Notes: generated from the letters alone by a model not told the origin. Shown: positions 34,371 to 47,747, numbered from the stretch's first letter. The stretch is DNA of 64,000 nucleotides from Pseudocercospora fijiensis CIRAD86 (GCF_000340215.1 NW_006921536.1:2953016-3017015); one strand, 5' to 3'. Numbers and translations are program-made.

Positions 34371-37300
34371 AGGGCAAAGCTTACTAAGGAACACTTTAAT
34401 ACAAGGAAGGCGGAGTTTAAACGCTTTAGGATAGCTCGTAATAAGATAATTAAATATCTAGCTATAACTATAGACATTCGCTATTACTTAGAGATTACTA
34501 ATCCTAATATAGATAATATAGCACTAACTATACGGCTTATTCTAACTCGATTGAAGAACAAGCTTATACCTAACACTTAATAGCAAAGGACTGCCCTTAG
34601 TAAGGAGCTTTACCGCCTTGTAAATTCTAAGTAGGTAAAGGACCCCGAGTACTAGTACGAGGAATAGCTTAACCTTTATAAGACAATAAAACGCATATAA
34701 TGCCCGGAATTTGACAACTTAGTAACCTACCTATATACTATAGTTACAAATGTAGATAAGACCTATAGCAAAGGCCTCTATATAATATACTAGGTAGGGC
34801 TATTAGTTAATAACTTCTATTAACTAATTAGCATAGTGCGAGAATATACCTATAATATGCTAGGTACTTCTACGAAGAAGGGTTTATTATTTAGTATTAT
34901 CTACGAAGAAATAGTAGGTAAAGCTAGTACTAACGCCGCTCTATAAGCTATAGACGATAACGATAAGCCTAATAAGAACAAGGGCCGCAGTAACAGTAGT
35001 AACCGTATACTAAAGACCTATACTAAGCTTACCGGTATAGGCGAAAAGAAGGCTTATAAAAACCGCGGCAAATGTACTATAGTAAACTATCGCCTTCGTA
35101 AGTAGGTTAAAGAGAAAGATAAGGACAATAAGTAGAAAGGAAAGCTAAAGCACTTTAAGGGCTACCTACGTAAGAATAAGGGGTTCTGCTTAAGACAGGC
35201 TAAGTTCTTTAAGGACCTACTAGCTATTAAGATTGTATAGCAATACTATAGATTGTCCTCCTCCTCTAAGGATAGAACTAATACTAGAATAGGGAACGGA
35301 TTAGACAAAGTCTTACTAGCTTGCTTCTTTAAACCTAATACTCTAGATCTATTAGCCTTCGCCTTAGTTACCCTTATACCGACTACCTATCTATTAATAG
35401 CTACAAGGGGCAAGAAATAGAACCCCTTTGTTAGCCTAATATATAATAGTAGATCAAACTGCAATATTGTTAACTACCCTAGTCGCTTTAATTTTTAGGT
35501 AATATTTATTCTACTACGAGCTACTATTACAACAGGTACTAGATATAACAAGGTTATCGCTATCGGAAGGGCATCCTTTACTATTAAGTTAGTAGCAGGT
35601 AAACCCCTAACTATTAAACTAAAGGAATGCCTCTATATCCCTAACTTCTATACTAATATTGTTAGAGGGGCAATTTTCTATTACCGGGGGTTTAAGCATA
35701 ATAAGCTTAATAATGTTCTTTATAATCTATAAGGGAAACTACTAGTCCCTCTAGTTAGACCTAACAACTACATGCCCTATTTCGATATTACCTATAAAGT
35801 AGATAGTAAACCTCCGCTTAAATAGCTAATAGGAGATAAAGGCAGGCTATATCCTTACCTATTCTAACTGTCTTAGTTATTAACAACACCCTTAGCCTAC
35901 GTAATAGCTCGTCGCTCCGTACGCCTATTGCTACTAAGAAGGCTTATACTTAAGCAAATATATAAGGTATTTAGATATCTAGGTGCTAAGAGAGCAGAAG
36001 AGCTAGTTAATAGGGTTAATAGAATAAAAAGAGATTATACGCATAATAATAAGGTACTAAGGACACCGATGTATCCTACCTATATATAAGCAAAGGGCAA
36101 GAGGCTTATCTCTAGGAGGCTAAGACACTATAATGTGTTAATATTAACTCTATATAGGCATATTGCAGCCGATTTGATACAACTAGATACGGCCTATAAT
36201 AGCGACTAATATATCTTTTACGCGTACGACCTAAACACTAGACTTTACTTTACCTAGATAATTAGTAATCGCTAAGAATTAACTCTCCTTCAGTGTTAGA
36301 ACTAGCTAGCTATATTCGTACGCAGCATTAGAAGAGATATTATCTGTTTGTTATCTAATAATAAAGGAGGCATCTTAGGCCTTCGGTTTCGATCCTACCT
36401 ACGCAATAATTACACTATATAGAGGCTAATAGCCCTATACACATTAGAATAGGACCTAGCTAAGCGAGCAGGCCGTACTATTATTAAGGTAGCTCGAGCC
36501 TTAATAATTTATGCTAGATTTCTATACAACCTATAGCTAGAGGTAGTATATATAGTAACCTTCCTCGCTAATAGATTACTAAGGTTACGAACAGCTAACC
36601 TACTAATACGTACCCTATACGAGATTGGCACTAGACATAAACCGAATGTAGCTTATATCTATTAGTTTAGAGTAAGAGTATATCTAGTAATCTACGGCAC
36701 AGAGACAACTAATAGCAAAAGGAAAGCTATACTGCTAAACATTATAAAAGTGGCTTTACGCACCTATATTAGATACCTATATAGATATAAGGGACATTCT
36801 ATCTATAGGATATAGGTACCCTTACGAATAACAGTGCTACGTATAAGAGACGTTGTATTTAACGAGACTAAGTTCTATAATAGCTATAATAATAACCTAG
36901 GTATTGTTATAACTAACTAAGAGCTTGTAGAAGAATATAGTAATCTCGAAGAGCTACAAGCACCCGCCTTAGAGTACTAATTTAATAAGCTTCGAGAAGT
37001 ATACGATATACCTCTAGACCTTGTTAGGTTTAGAACTAAGGGGGTAGATATACTAACAGGACCTAGTCGACTTATAATAGTTAACTCTATAAGGCTAGCA
37101 GATAAGCCTATATAAGAACTACCTTAGCAATTACTACTAAACGAGCTGCAGCTTATACGAATACTAAAAAGGCTACTTCTAGAGCCTTAACTATAGAAAC
37201 AAGACTTTCTAATTAATCTACGCGAGGCGCTAGAGCCGGGTAATAATGTGCTAGATAGATTAGTAGAGCTAACTATTAATTAGCAACCTTAATAACCTAA

Positions 37301-40080
37301 GAACGATACTAGCAATAAAGACCCTACTAACAATATAGACGCACTAGGTTATATAGATAATATAGACTTTAACTTGCTACGTACTAAGCTAGCTAAATTG
37401 CTAATGCTAATTGAAGCCGCTAATATATCTTATCGTTACTTACTAAATATAGGAGGTCCGTATTATCGAGTTAATAACCTAAACAAACGATAGCGAGCAG
37501 CGGCTATCTACCGAGCCGGCCGTTACTATATTAGCGACCGAGAACAAGCGAGAAACCTCCTTCTATTTAGCAACCTTTGTATAGCCGCCGAATATAAAGC
37601 ACGCTCTATATAGCCTCCTCGATCGAGTAAGCCCGATATACCTAATTTACTAGGTCTACTACTACTACTTCTATACGACGAGCATAATTCAAGCCTTATA
37701 CCGAAGGTCTTAGACCTACTAGTAGAACTACGTAACTAGCGCTAAGTGTTAAAGAGTCGGTTTAAAGAACAATAGATACATACTATAAGAGTTGAATTTA
37801 ATAAGGCACTAAAGACACGTACCTTTAAATAGGTAGATCTAAACATACTAGATAAGCCTAATCTTCTGCCTTTTACCTAGGTATTCAAATACAAGGGTAA
37901 TGCTAATAGCCGACTAATTAAGTTCAAAGCAAGAGTATATATAAGAGGGGACCTTTAGAAGAATATACACTTAGATACCTATATATTAATACTAGCTATA
38001 CGAGTCTTTAGAGCTCTTATAGCTATCGTAGCTAAGTTTGACCTAGAAGCTAAGCAAATAGATATAGTTAATGCCTTCCTTAATACTATATTCCTATATA
38101 CGCTATACCTTAGGCCGCCTAATAGATTTAAGCAGAAGGGCAAGGTATTAAAACTAATCTAAGCGCTCTATAGTCTATAGGAATTACCTCGGCTATAGTA
38201 TAACTACTTTACTATAATACTAGAGAATAAGCTCGGCATACAACCTATTAACAATATAGACTACCTATATATAGATCTAGACAAATAGGTATTTATCTTC
38301 TTCTACGTAGACGATATAGTGTTACTATATTACCGTTAGTACAGACAAAAAGCTCTTAACCTAAAGAAGAGGGCCGAGGCTAATAGAGGAGTATAAACTT
38401 AGTAACCTAGGGAAGCTCTTATAGTTTCTTAGTATTAAAGTTATACGTAATAGACAGAATAGGAAGCTATAGTTGTTATAAAGGGCATATACTAAGAAGA
38501 TAGGTTAGCGTTATAGAATTAATCCTAAGAATAGTAGGCGAGTAGAGGCACCTTTGCCGACTAGATACGAACTATACGAGAAACCCTCTAATAAGGAGAC
38601 TCGTTATATAGACTTATTAGCAATCCTAGCCTACTAGAGCCGTATAGGTTTACTTAACTTTATAGCGGTACAAACCCGACCGGATATAGCTAAGGCGGTT
38701 TCTATACTGTTAAAAGCTCTTTAGAATCTACGGCAAGAAGATATAGCCGCTGCTAATTAGTGTATTAAATACCTGCTACAAACAAAGCACCTATGCTTAG
38801 AATATAACGCCGATAGACTAGCGATTACTACTTATTTAAGCCAACAGCTTTATGAGTTTTACGGGGCTTCTAATGCCTTATATAGTAACTATAAAGGCAC
38901 TAGACAGTCGTTAGAAGGATAGATATTTAGCTTGTTTAACGGACTAGTCGATTAGAAAGCAGCACGACAGTTAACTATTACTAAATCTACGACTAAGGCT
39001 AAACTGCTAGCCGCCTTATATATAGGTTCAGAACTAATCTAGTAGAAGCGTTTCTTTAACAACATTAGCCTTACCTTAGATAGCCTTCCTATAGTATACT
39101 GCGACAATACATAGACTATCCGTATTATTAAGGCTAATGCTAGCAAACTAGACACGAAGCTCCGCTATATAGATATTTACTAGTGCTAGCTAAGGCAAGA
39201 ACATAAGGCTAGAAGGATTTAATACGAATACCTAGCTATATAGGATATACTAGCCGATAGAATAACTAAGCTCTATAGCCCGCAAAACTAGAAGAGGTTT
39301 ATTAAACAGCTAAGACTAACTAAACTACCTAACCTAACAACTAACTAAGATATATAGTTGTAAGGGTATATAAGGAGGTAATTCTTCCTCTAATAACCTT
39401 TTCCTCTTTAGTAATACGAAGACAACTCTATATAATAGGTAGTAGTAGCCCCCCCCCCTCTATTTACTATTAATTGTAACTAAGTCGATTAAGCACACCT
39501 TTATCGATTAGCGCTAGCAAAAGTATCTAATATAATAGCGACGACTAATTAGGGTAGCAGATCTAACCTTACTTCCTAATACGTTATTGTCGCCTATATT
39601 ATTACTTCGAACGTTACTTCTACTAACTAATAACAAGTCTACGGCGATTGTATTAGTACTAGTAATAATAGTGCAGTAGTCTTAGCTAAGGGTAGCGTCC
39701 TTAGTTTAAGTTACCTATCCTAATTCGTTAAATCTGTTTAACTAATATATATCCTTACTTAATCCTTCGTCTAATTAAATAGACGCTACCTATACGATTA
39801 ATCTAATAACCGATAGTAATAATGTAAAGGGCTTAGTTTAATTAAACTAACTTTACTAAACGATACGAGTACTTAGATAAGGCTTAATAGTATCGGTCTA
39901 TACTTTAACTACGTAGGAAGACAATAGTTCCTAGTAATAGGGACTATATATAAAGGTGCATATACAGTCCGGATTATGTAACGATATCCTTCTAGGGTAA
40001 TTAGGGTATAAAATAAGACTCTCTTATATATAGTATAAATTTAAACTAATTTTTTATTGTTTTAATAAAGTACTATATAG
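34371..40080 (+). mobile_element. Copia element D, main part
   Basis: RIP-altered Ty1/Copia polyprotein remnant on the plus strand. The frame starting at the junction encodes a gag segment (KEHFNTRKAEFKRFRIAR). Integrase-like sequence follows at about 36000-36500, then reverse transcriptase with a KALYGLRQ-like motif (38150-38190) and the catalytic YVDD at 38304..38315 (FFYVDDIVLLYY). RNase H lies at about 38990-39300 (VYCDNT...IRIIKANASKLDTKLRYIDIY). Trp codons are commonly TAG. Coding similarity stops near 39350. The next 700 bp (39351-40080) should hold the 3' non-coding region and LTR, but no matching LTR is seen at the left end. The right limit is approximate. Confidence 0.75.
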
Positions 40081-43000
40081 GAAGTTAAAAAGATTAATTT
40101 TTCTTTTATTTGCATATAAAGGAGCATTAACTACCTTGCCTAAAATAGAAGGCAAGCCCCTTTTTTATACAAGCTAAGAGGGTGTATAACGCGTTAGCTT
40201 AGTTATATAGATAGATAGATATTTCATTTGCCTGTTGTAGTGCCTTTCGGCCTATGTAGGTCTGTTTCTATGTATTGTTTTAGGTAGGAAACTAACTTAG
40301 TTGGTAAAAACCTCCCTCCTATCCTATTTATAAGTATTGATCTTCCTCGTTTCCTTATTTTCCTTCCTCTAGGGTGTACTAGTGTTATAGTTATTACCCT
40401 CTAACTACCTTGCCTGCTACCCTACCCTTCTTTCCCCCTCTTCTTCCCTCCTTCTTATCTACTCCTTAGTTTCCCTTACTAGTGCGAATTGTTGTACAAA
40501 TCCCTATTTAATAATCCACTTTACTATCCTCTTTAGGTCTTCTTTGCTCTAGATTAGTTTGTCGTATTCCCTTTCTATTGCTTTTAGTCTCTAATTACTT
40601 CTGCCTTCTAACTATTAAGGGCAGACTAGTAGTATATGCTTAGGGTTCTAAGATTGGTAGCTATATTAGTAAGCTCTGCTTTCAATTCCTAGGACGTTTC
40701 TTCTAAACAGGTAAGATCTAAGTCTAATGTGTTTAGATCTAATTTGGATAGCTAGGCTTACCTCGGCCCTATTTAGGTCCTTATAGAGCTAGTAGTTGTA
40801 TTAACCAAATTTGATTAGTGCCTTTAGGGTTCCTAGTCTAACTTATGTTTTGTTCTATTCCTGCTCCTATAGGTATCTAGCAATTGATTCTACTAGGCTT
40901 TGTTTCTCTCTCTTTAGCCTGTCTTCCTTTAGCCTTATATTTGGTCCCTAAAGCTCTTTCTCTAGCATTTCTCTTATTAAGACTCTATATTGCTCTAGGT
41001 CTTTGACTTTTTAGGGAGTTATTTGTAGTCTATCTCGCCTCCTAGTCCTAATATACTAGGCTTTTATCTTGTCTAGTGCCTTTTAGATAGTCTATTAGGC
41101 TAGGTATTCTATTGTCTTTGCTATATATTAGTGTCTTAGCCCCTTAAAGTATTGTTTAACTAGTAGGATCCCTAATTCCATTTCTACTACCCTTGTTAGT
41201 ATAGTTTTATATACTCCTAGGATTTTCTTTAGGCTTTAGGTTTAGGACCTACTAACTAGTTGCTTAATCCTCTTTAGTGTTTTCTCCTAGGCTGTCTATA
41301 TCTGTACTCTATATAGCATTGCTAGCTTAACAATTGCTTTGTATATAACTTTGGCTTTCTCGAATATAGCCCCCTATATAGAGGCTATAAGCCTATTAAT
41401 AGATTGCATATTAGCATCTGCCCTCTGCTTTACCTTCTTTACTTATAGTCCCTAATTCAGTTTTAGATCTAGCTAGATCCCTAGTACCCTAAGCTCTGCT
41501 AATAGTTAGGTTTTAAAGCCTTAGATAGTAATTGATTGCTTTATATTATAGGTTGACTTAGCCCTACTAAAGTAGATAAGCTAGTACTTTTCTAAGGCGA
41601 ATTTTGCTCTATACCTCCTTACCTATTTTTTATACTCCTAGTGCTTCTCTTCTAGGATCTTGTAGTTAGTTTCTATTATCTTAGACTAGGCTAGGATGTT
41701 TGTGTTATCTATAAACCCTAATGCTAATATGTTTTTTGATTCTAGGAGTAGGAGTAGGTCTGCTATAAAGATAAGGAAGAGGATTAGGGAGAGTGTTAAT
41801 CCTTAGGGGATTCCCTTTTTAGTTAGTATTAGGTCTAATTTGAATTTGCCTAGGATAAGCTGTGTTAATCTTTCCTATAGGAAGGACTAGATAAATTGGA
41901 CTATCTAGTTTAGTATAGCTTTCTGTTTAAGTATATATAGGAGCCTTTTATAGGAGATATTGTTAAAGGCTCCTAAGATATTAAGGGAGAGGAGGGTTGC
42001 TACCTAGTTTTAACTATAGTGCTAGATATGCTTGATCTGTTCTGTAATTAGTTCTATAGCTATTAGTATTAACCTCTTCTTTCTTCCTCCTATCTAGCCT
42101 TTAGGAAGGATATTCCTTTCTTCGGTAAAGGTTATTAGCCTTTTAGCGACAATTTTTTCTAGTACCTTGCCTATTATATTAAGTAGGGCTATTAGTCTAT
42201 AGGCCTTAAGCTGTATATAGTCTTCCTTCTAGGGCTTCCTTAGCACTACTGTTAGGGACTTCCTAAATAGTCTTAGGTAGTGTCCTAGTGCTAGGCTTTA
42301 TAAAAAGATATTAGCTAGTGCTAGGGCTAGCCCCTTCCTATATACTTTTAGAAGTTTGTTATAGATCTTGTCTTCTCCTAGTGCCTTATTGCCTAGAATT
42401 TTCTTTAGGATCCTTTTAATAGTTTCGGGTTTGACCTAGGTGTCTCTTAGTATGCCTAGTAGTAGAGTCTCTTATTCTTTCTCCTTTATATCTAATAGGT
42501 CTGCTTGTACTTTTCTATAGAAGAAGTATTAGCCTAGGGCTCTTGCTTTCCCTTCTATTATAGTCTGCATTTGTCCTTATTAGTCTATAATGTCCGGGAA
42601 TTATAGTAGTATATCCTTATCCTGTTTAGGTCTCCTTGCCTATTTAGCTATCCTCTATATCTCCTCTAGTTTCTTTATAATTATTCCTATTATAGATCTC
42701 TATTCTTATATCTTATCCTTCTTAATCTAGATCTTCTTTTCCTAGTAGGCTTTATTATAGTTGTCCTATACTTCCTAGGTATAGGTTTGTGTCTACTGCC
42801 TCCTAGCCTTCCTTGCTACTTTAACCTTCCTTGTATACTCGCTAGTCTAGTATAGTTGCTAGTACTATAAATGTTTCTTTACTAGGGTATACTTTCTAGC
42901 TACCTATTTTAGGATTCCTATTAGTTCTTCTACTGCCTTATTAATGTCCTCTAGCCTTAGTAGGTGCTTTGTTAAGAGTTCCTCTAGTTTTAGGTCCCTT

Positions 43001-45088
43001 TCTAGTTCCTCCCTAATCCTGCCCTATTAGGCACCTTTCTAGTTAAGCTTCTCCTCTAGTTCCCTTTCCTAATTGGCTTAGACATTTAGCTTAATCTATA
43101 CCGGGAAGTAGTCTAATAATTCTTCTAGTTCCTAGTTAACCCTACATCTTATAATCCTGTTCCTAATCTAGTATAATATAAAGCATAGGTCTAGTATACT
43201 ACTGCTTCCTTTTGCCTCCTAAGTAATTAGTCCCTTTAGGGTAACAATTTCTATTCCTTCCCTCTCTAATATATCAATTAGTCTTCCTACTAGGAAGTAG
43301 TAAGCTAGGGTAAAGTCTAAGCCCTAAAGGGGGTAGTAGAGGTTGAAATCCCTAAGTAGGATTTAGTAGGTATTCCCCTAGATAACTCTAGGTAGTCTTT
43401 CTAGGGTTTTTAGTTAGGTGCTGCTTCTTAAGTCTAGTAGTAGGTTGTATATATAGTAGATTTAGAGTGTACCTTAGGATGTCTCTACTTAAACTAATAT
43501 TAGGTCCCTATCCTCCTATAGTATAGCCTACTAGGTTTCTGTATCTATTTCCTTACTAATATAGATGTATGTCCTTAGGGCTCCCTAGTTATAGATAATT
43601 AGGTAGTATCTTAGGTCTTTAACTATTACTAGTCTCTTTATATATAGGTTGAGCTAGGGCTCTTAGATTGCAATAATGTAATGTTCTTTTAGGTTTAGTA
43701 CTTAAAGGAAGCTCCTCTATACCTTGTCTTTACTCTTATTAATATTGTACTATATAATATTTAGTAATATTGCAATGTTTATTAGGTTTTATCTATATCA
43801 TTTCCCTATAAGTTTTCCTTTAGTCTTCCCTTACTTTAGACTAATATTTGACTAAGCTTTGTCTATCCTACTTCCTTTCCTATAATATTAAAGTATCTTA
43901 GTCTCCCTAGTTGCTAGTAACTCTCTTATGCTAGTAAGGCCCTAAATGTAAACCTATTATCTTGTCTAGACCTCTTTTGTAGCACTTAGCTAGGTTGCTT
44001 CTATACCTAGCTGCCCTAGCTTATTATATATCTTTTTAGTATATTGATTCTAGCTTCCTTTGCCTTCCTAGCTGCCTATATTCTTACTAGGCATTCCTTC
44101 GCCTAAGAGGGGTGTCTTTTAGTGCAATATATATATCTTGCTTCTCCCTTGTATACTTTATATTCTTTGACCTAGTAATCCCCTATATAATAGGAGTAGG
44201 TATTAGTTGTCTTTATATACTTAGCTGCTAAGTGTCTATAGTGTTAATATTTGAAGCATTACATTATCCTATAGTTGCTTCTATATATCTCTATTTCTAA
44301 TCTTTTAAAGTCCTAGAACAACCCCTAGTCTAGCACTATATTAGCTTACTCTGTACTCCCTACCTAGATAATTAGGGAAGACTGCTTCTTAGTCTCTTCG
44401 ATTTTCCTTTTAATCTATACTACTTTTGTAATCTTTAGGCCTAGGCATATAGCTTAGTTTTGTCTCTATAGGCTCTTAATATCCTATTCTTCCTTAAAGC
44501 TTCTTATTATACTATAGGCTATAATTATAAATTGCTATTAGGAGACCTTTGCTATTTTCCCTATCTTAGTTGTCTATTCTTTTTATATTTCTAGCTTCTT
44601 TTTGTCCTACTCTTATATTATAAATAGCTTAATTACCCCTTTACCTTCGTTCCTAGCCCTAATTACCTCTTTAACTGTAATTCTTTCTACAATCTCTTTC
44701 CCTATAAGTCCTTAGATTTCCTTTTACTCCTATAGGTCCGTAATATAGACTCTAACTACTATCCTCGGGGGTTTTAGCGCCTCCTAACTAGCTACTACTA
44801 CCTAGGTACGGTAGTTTAGGCTTATCTCTTATTGTTTCTTCGTAATCTTTACTACGACTGTATTAGCTACCCTTATAATTACGTAGCTTGCCTAGTTATA
44901 GATTGCTTTTAGCCCTCTAAGGAGTTCTAAGATTATTATCCTATATGCCCTCTTAGGGGTTCTTCTATCTTCCGCCTTTAGTACCTCCTCTACCCTAGTA
45001 TATAGTGCTTTCTATTCGTCCTCCCTTCCTTCTTAACTATCTTCCCTTCGTCTCTAATTGTTCGCTACTATTGTTCTAGGGGTTTTAT
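40081..45088 (-). mobile_element. LINE element E (Tad/I-like non-LTR retrotransposon)
   Basis: RIP-altered LINE on the minus strand, with the left limit approximate. In coding order: a first-frame CCHC zinc knuckle near 44220-44290 (CFK-x-WHYGHLAAK type, with stops); an AP-endonuclease at about 43200-43760 with GDFNLYYPLQGLDFTLAYY; and reverse transcriptase at about 41600-42500 with KKGIPQGLTLSLILFLIFIA and the active site region GFIDNTNILA near 41710, where the second Asp has become Asn. An RNase H region may follow at about 40650-40950. The 5' end sits directly against the right copy of the 158-bp repeat. Confidence 0.8.
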
Positions 45089-45246
45089 AGCTTAGTTATA
45101 TAATAGGCACGTAACTTCTTAGCTTAAAGAATTTTCTATACTGTATTTTAGACTATAGAAGAGATAGAATATAGGCAATCAACGAAGCCAATTCAACCGC
45201 CGGCAATGCAGTATTACGTAAGTAATCCACTGCGCTGTGCGTGATA
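45089..45246 (+). repeat. 158-bp flanking direct repeat, right copy
   Basis: Partner of 9035..9192. Here the first 86 bp carry the T/A state at all seven differences, and the last part keeps C/G (for example CCACTGCGCTGTGCGTGATA), the reverse of the left copy. It forms the right boundary of the insertion. Confidence 0.92.
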
Positions 45247-45479
45247 AACCCCGACCGCACCTGCCAAGCTCAGTGCGGCTCTTTTATTGCACGATGTTGG
45301 CCTTGTTGCCTTGCCAATGCGACTTCCGTCATCGGAGTTGAGTTTCGACATTTCTGTACATCAAGACAAAGACACCGCCGGTACTGGATACCGAACATAC
45401 TCCCACTTCCAGTACCACAAAACCATAAAGCGTGACAGGACACACCTCACCAATTGATACATCTGTCTCCAACACAACC
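45247..45479 (+). promoter_or_regulatory. Upstream region of the saccharopine reductase gene
   Basis: 233 bp of normal composition between the right repeat and the LYS9 start. The promoter must lie here or reach into the repeat. No motif recognised. Confidence 0.4.
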
Positions 45480-46944
45480 ATGTTCTCGTGAGTAGCGTGC
45501 GTCGTTCGTGCACCAGGGCCACATACACTAATCCTGCAAACAGGAAGGTCCTGCTCCTCGGAGCTGGCTTCGTCACACGTCCGACCGCCGTCGAGCTTGA
45601 CAAGGCTGGTGTTCACGTCACTGTTGGTAGGGCATGGGCATCATCAACCGCCCCTCACCATCATGTCAATGCTGATGTGAACCAGCTTGCCGTACTCTCG
45701 AAAGCGCGGAGAAGCTTGGCGAGGGCCTCAAACATGCCACTGCTACTTCCATCGATGTGAAGGACACCGGTGCTCTGCAGAAGGCCATCGCGGAGCATGA
45801 TCTTGTCATTTCCCTCATCCCATACACCTTCCACGCCGATGTCATCAAGGCCGCCATCAAGGCTAAGAGGAATGTTGTCACCACTTCCTACGTCTCTGAT
45901 GCCATGATGGCTCTTGACGAGGAGGCCAAGGAGGCTGGCATCACTGTTTTCAACGAGATTGGTCTGGATCCAGGTCTTGACCACCTTTACGCCGTGAAGA
46001 CCATCACTGAAGTCCATGAGCAAGGCGGCAAGATCAACGGCTTCTGGTCCTACTGCGGTGGCCTTCCAGCCCCAGAGAACTCTGACAATCCTCTTGGCTA
46101 CAAATTCTCTTGGTCGCCTCGTGGTGTTCTCCTCGCTGCCCGAAACACCGCCATCTACTACAAGGACGGAAAGGAGGAAACTTCTCCACCAGGCGACTTG
46201 ATGAGCACTGCCAAGCCTTACTTCATCTACCCTGGCTTTGCATTCGAGGCATACCCGAACCGTGACAGCACTCCCTACAAGGAGCGATACAACATTCCAG
46301 AGGCACAGACTATCATTCGTGGAACCCTTCGCTACCAAGGCAACCCAACTATTGTGCGCACTTTCCAGCTTCTCGGATTCCTCAGCGAGGACGAGCAAGA
46401 CTACCTCAAGCAGCCAATTCCATGGAACGAGGCTTCTGCAAAGATTGTTGGATCCTCCAGCGCTTCGGAACAGGACCTTGTCTGGGCCGTTAAATCCAAG
46501 ACGAAGTTCAAGGACAACGATGAGAAGGACCGGGTCATCGCTGGTCTCCGCTGGTATGGTCTCTTCAGCGATGACAAGATCGATCCACGCGGCACACCTT
46601 TGGACACCCTCTGCGCAACTCTCGAGAAGAAGCAGCAATACGAGAAGGGTGAGCGTGACTTTGTCATTCTGCAGCACAAGTTCGACATCGAGTGGAGAGA
46701 TGGCAGAAAGGAGACTCGCACATCCACTCTTGCGGAATACGGTGAGCCTGAGGGAAGCGGCGGCTACAGCGCCATGGCCAAGCTGGTTGGCATTCCTTGC
46801 GCTGTCGCTGTCTTGGCTGTTCTCGATGGCACTATCAAAGACAAGGGCATTCTCGCCCCTGTCACTCCAGAGCTTGCCGAGCCCATCCGCAAGAGACTGC
46901 TTGATGGATATGGCATTGAGCTCAAGGAGAAGACCGTGGCTTAG
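45480..46944 (+). CDS. LYS9: Saccharopine reductase (saccharopine dehydrogenase, NADP+, L-glutamate-forming)
   Basis: Exons 45480..45487, 45544..45626 and 45686..46944 encode 449 residues. The introns are 56 and 59 nt (GTGAGT...CAAACAG and GTAGGG...ACCAG). Joining gives MFSKVLLLGAGFVTRP and VHVTVACRTLESAEKLGEGL, which match the family. The first exon is only 8 nt. The enzyme condenses aminoadipate semialdehyde with glutamate, using NADPH, to give saccharopine, the penultimate step of the fungal alpha-aminoadipate lysine pathway in the cytosol. The Rossmann GAGFVTRP loop is at residues 9-16; the signatures DLVISLIPYTFHADVIKAA and NEIGLDPGLDHLYAVK follow, and the C-terminal substrate domain is complete. 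Yeast Lys9 has 446 residues. It is an essential-type gene for prototrophy, sitting about 230 bp from the transposon block. Confidence 0.95.
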
Positions 46945-47747
46945 GCGGACGACGGTATACTGACCCTGGAACAAATGGTAAGCATAGTCGCATAGGTGAA
47001 TTCTGGACCGCAGTGATGCTGACTTTGCTACAGTCACGTCGCTTCTTCCCGAGGGAATGGGCCGAGAGGGATCGCGAAGCACAAGCAAATGGTCAAGAGA
47101 AGGCGGGACTGAACAATCCTCGCCCATCTCCATCGGCTTGGCGTGCCAGCGAGCATGCGCCACGACCATGATGGGTGCTGATTCGCCTGATCCGGCAAAT
47201 GCGGCATTGTTGGGGTGGAATGAAGAATGAACTAGAAGGCATAGACAAAAGCTAAAAGCATGACATGACTGCTTCGCGAGATCGTGAAGATATGACTTAA
47301 TCATTTCTCACATGGTCGGTTCACCATTCCTCCCGACATGCAACATGGCAATCGGTGAAGCTCTTGGCATCAGAAGTGAAACCTTTGAGACTGACGACCA
47401 GTCATCCCGATCATGATCCGATGATGCAGCCCTTACAAATTATTTATGAGGCAGGACACAGAAATCCTACAACCCATTTTATGTATCACCAGCTCGTGGC
47501 CAAGATAGAGTTCGAACGCATCGTGTTCAATCCCAGTCAAACTTTCCCTTCCTAATCAAAGTCAAAGCAGTTCTCCCATGTCAAGGAAAGGAAAGAAATT
47601 CATGGAATTTTCGGAATCAGGAGCCGCTTGTGTGTGTGAGGAAAGCTGTCATTATGAAGAAGAAAAAGAAGATAGGAAACAAGTTGAACGAACTGCTTCA
47701 CCAATCAAGAACTTTCAGAACGTGTTGCGGCCAGCCAACCATTACTC
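46945..47747. other. Intergenic region after LYS9
   Basis: 803 bp without a supported gene. A GTAAG...ACAG-like pair after 46978 could be a 3' UTR intron, but this is weak. Normal composition, no RIP signature. Confidence 0.4.

Noticed and set aside
9193..45088. A Starship-type giant element or a gene cluster carried as cargo
   Set aside because: No tyrosine recombinase, no intact gene and no cargo are present. All 36 kb is accounted for by known retroelement types and unassigned AT-rich spacers.
45661..47304. A 547-codon frame antisense to the saccharopine reductase gene
   Set aside because: It mirrors the codon bias of LYS9 on the other strand, has no family-like content, and the plus-strand protein is complete and conserved.
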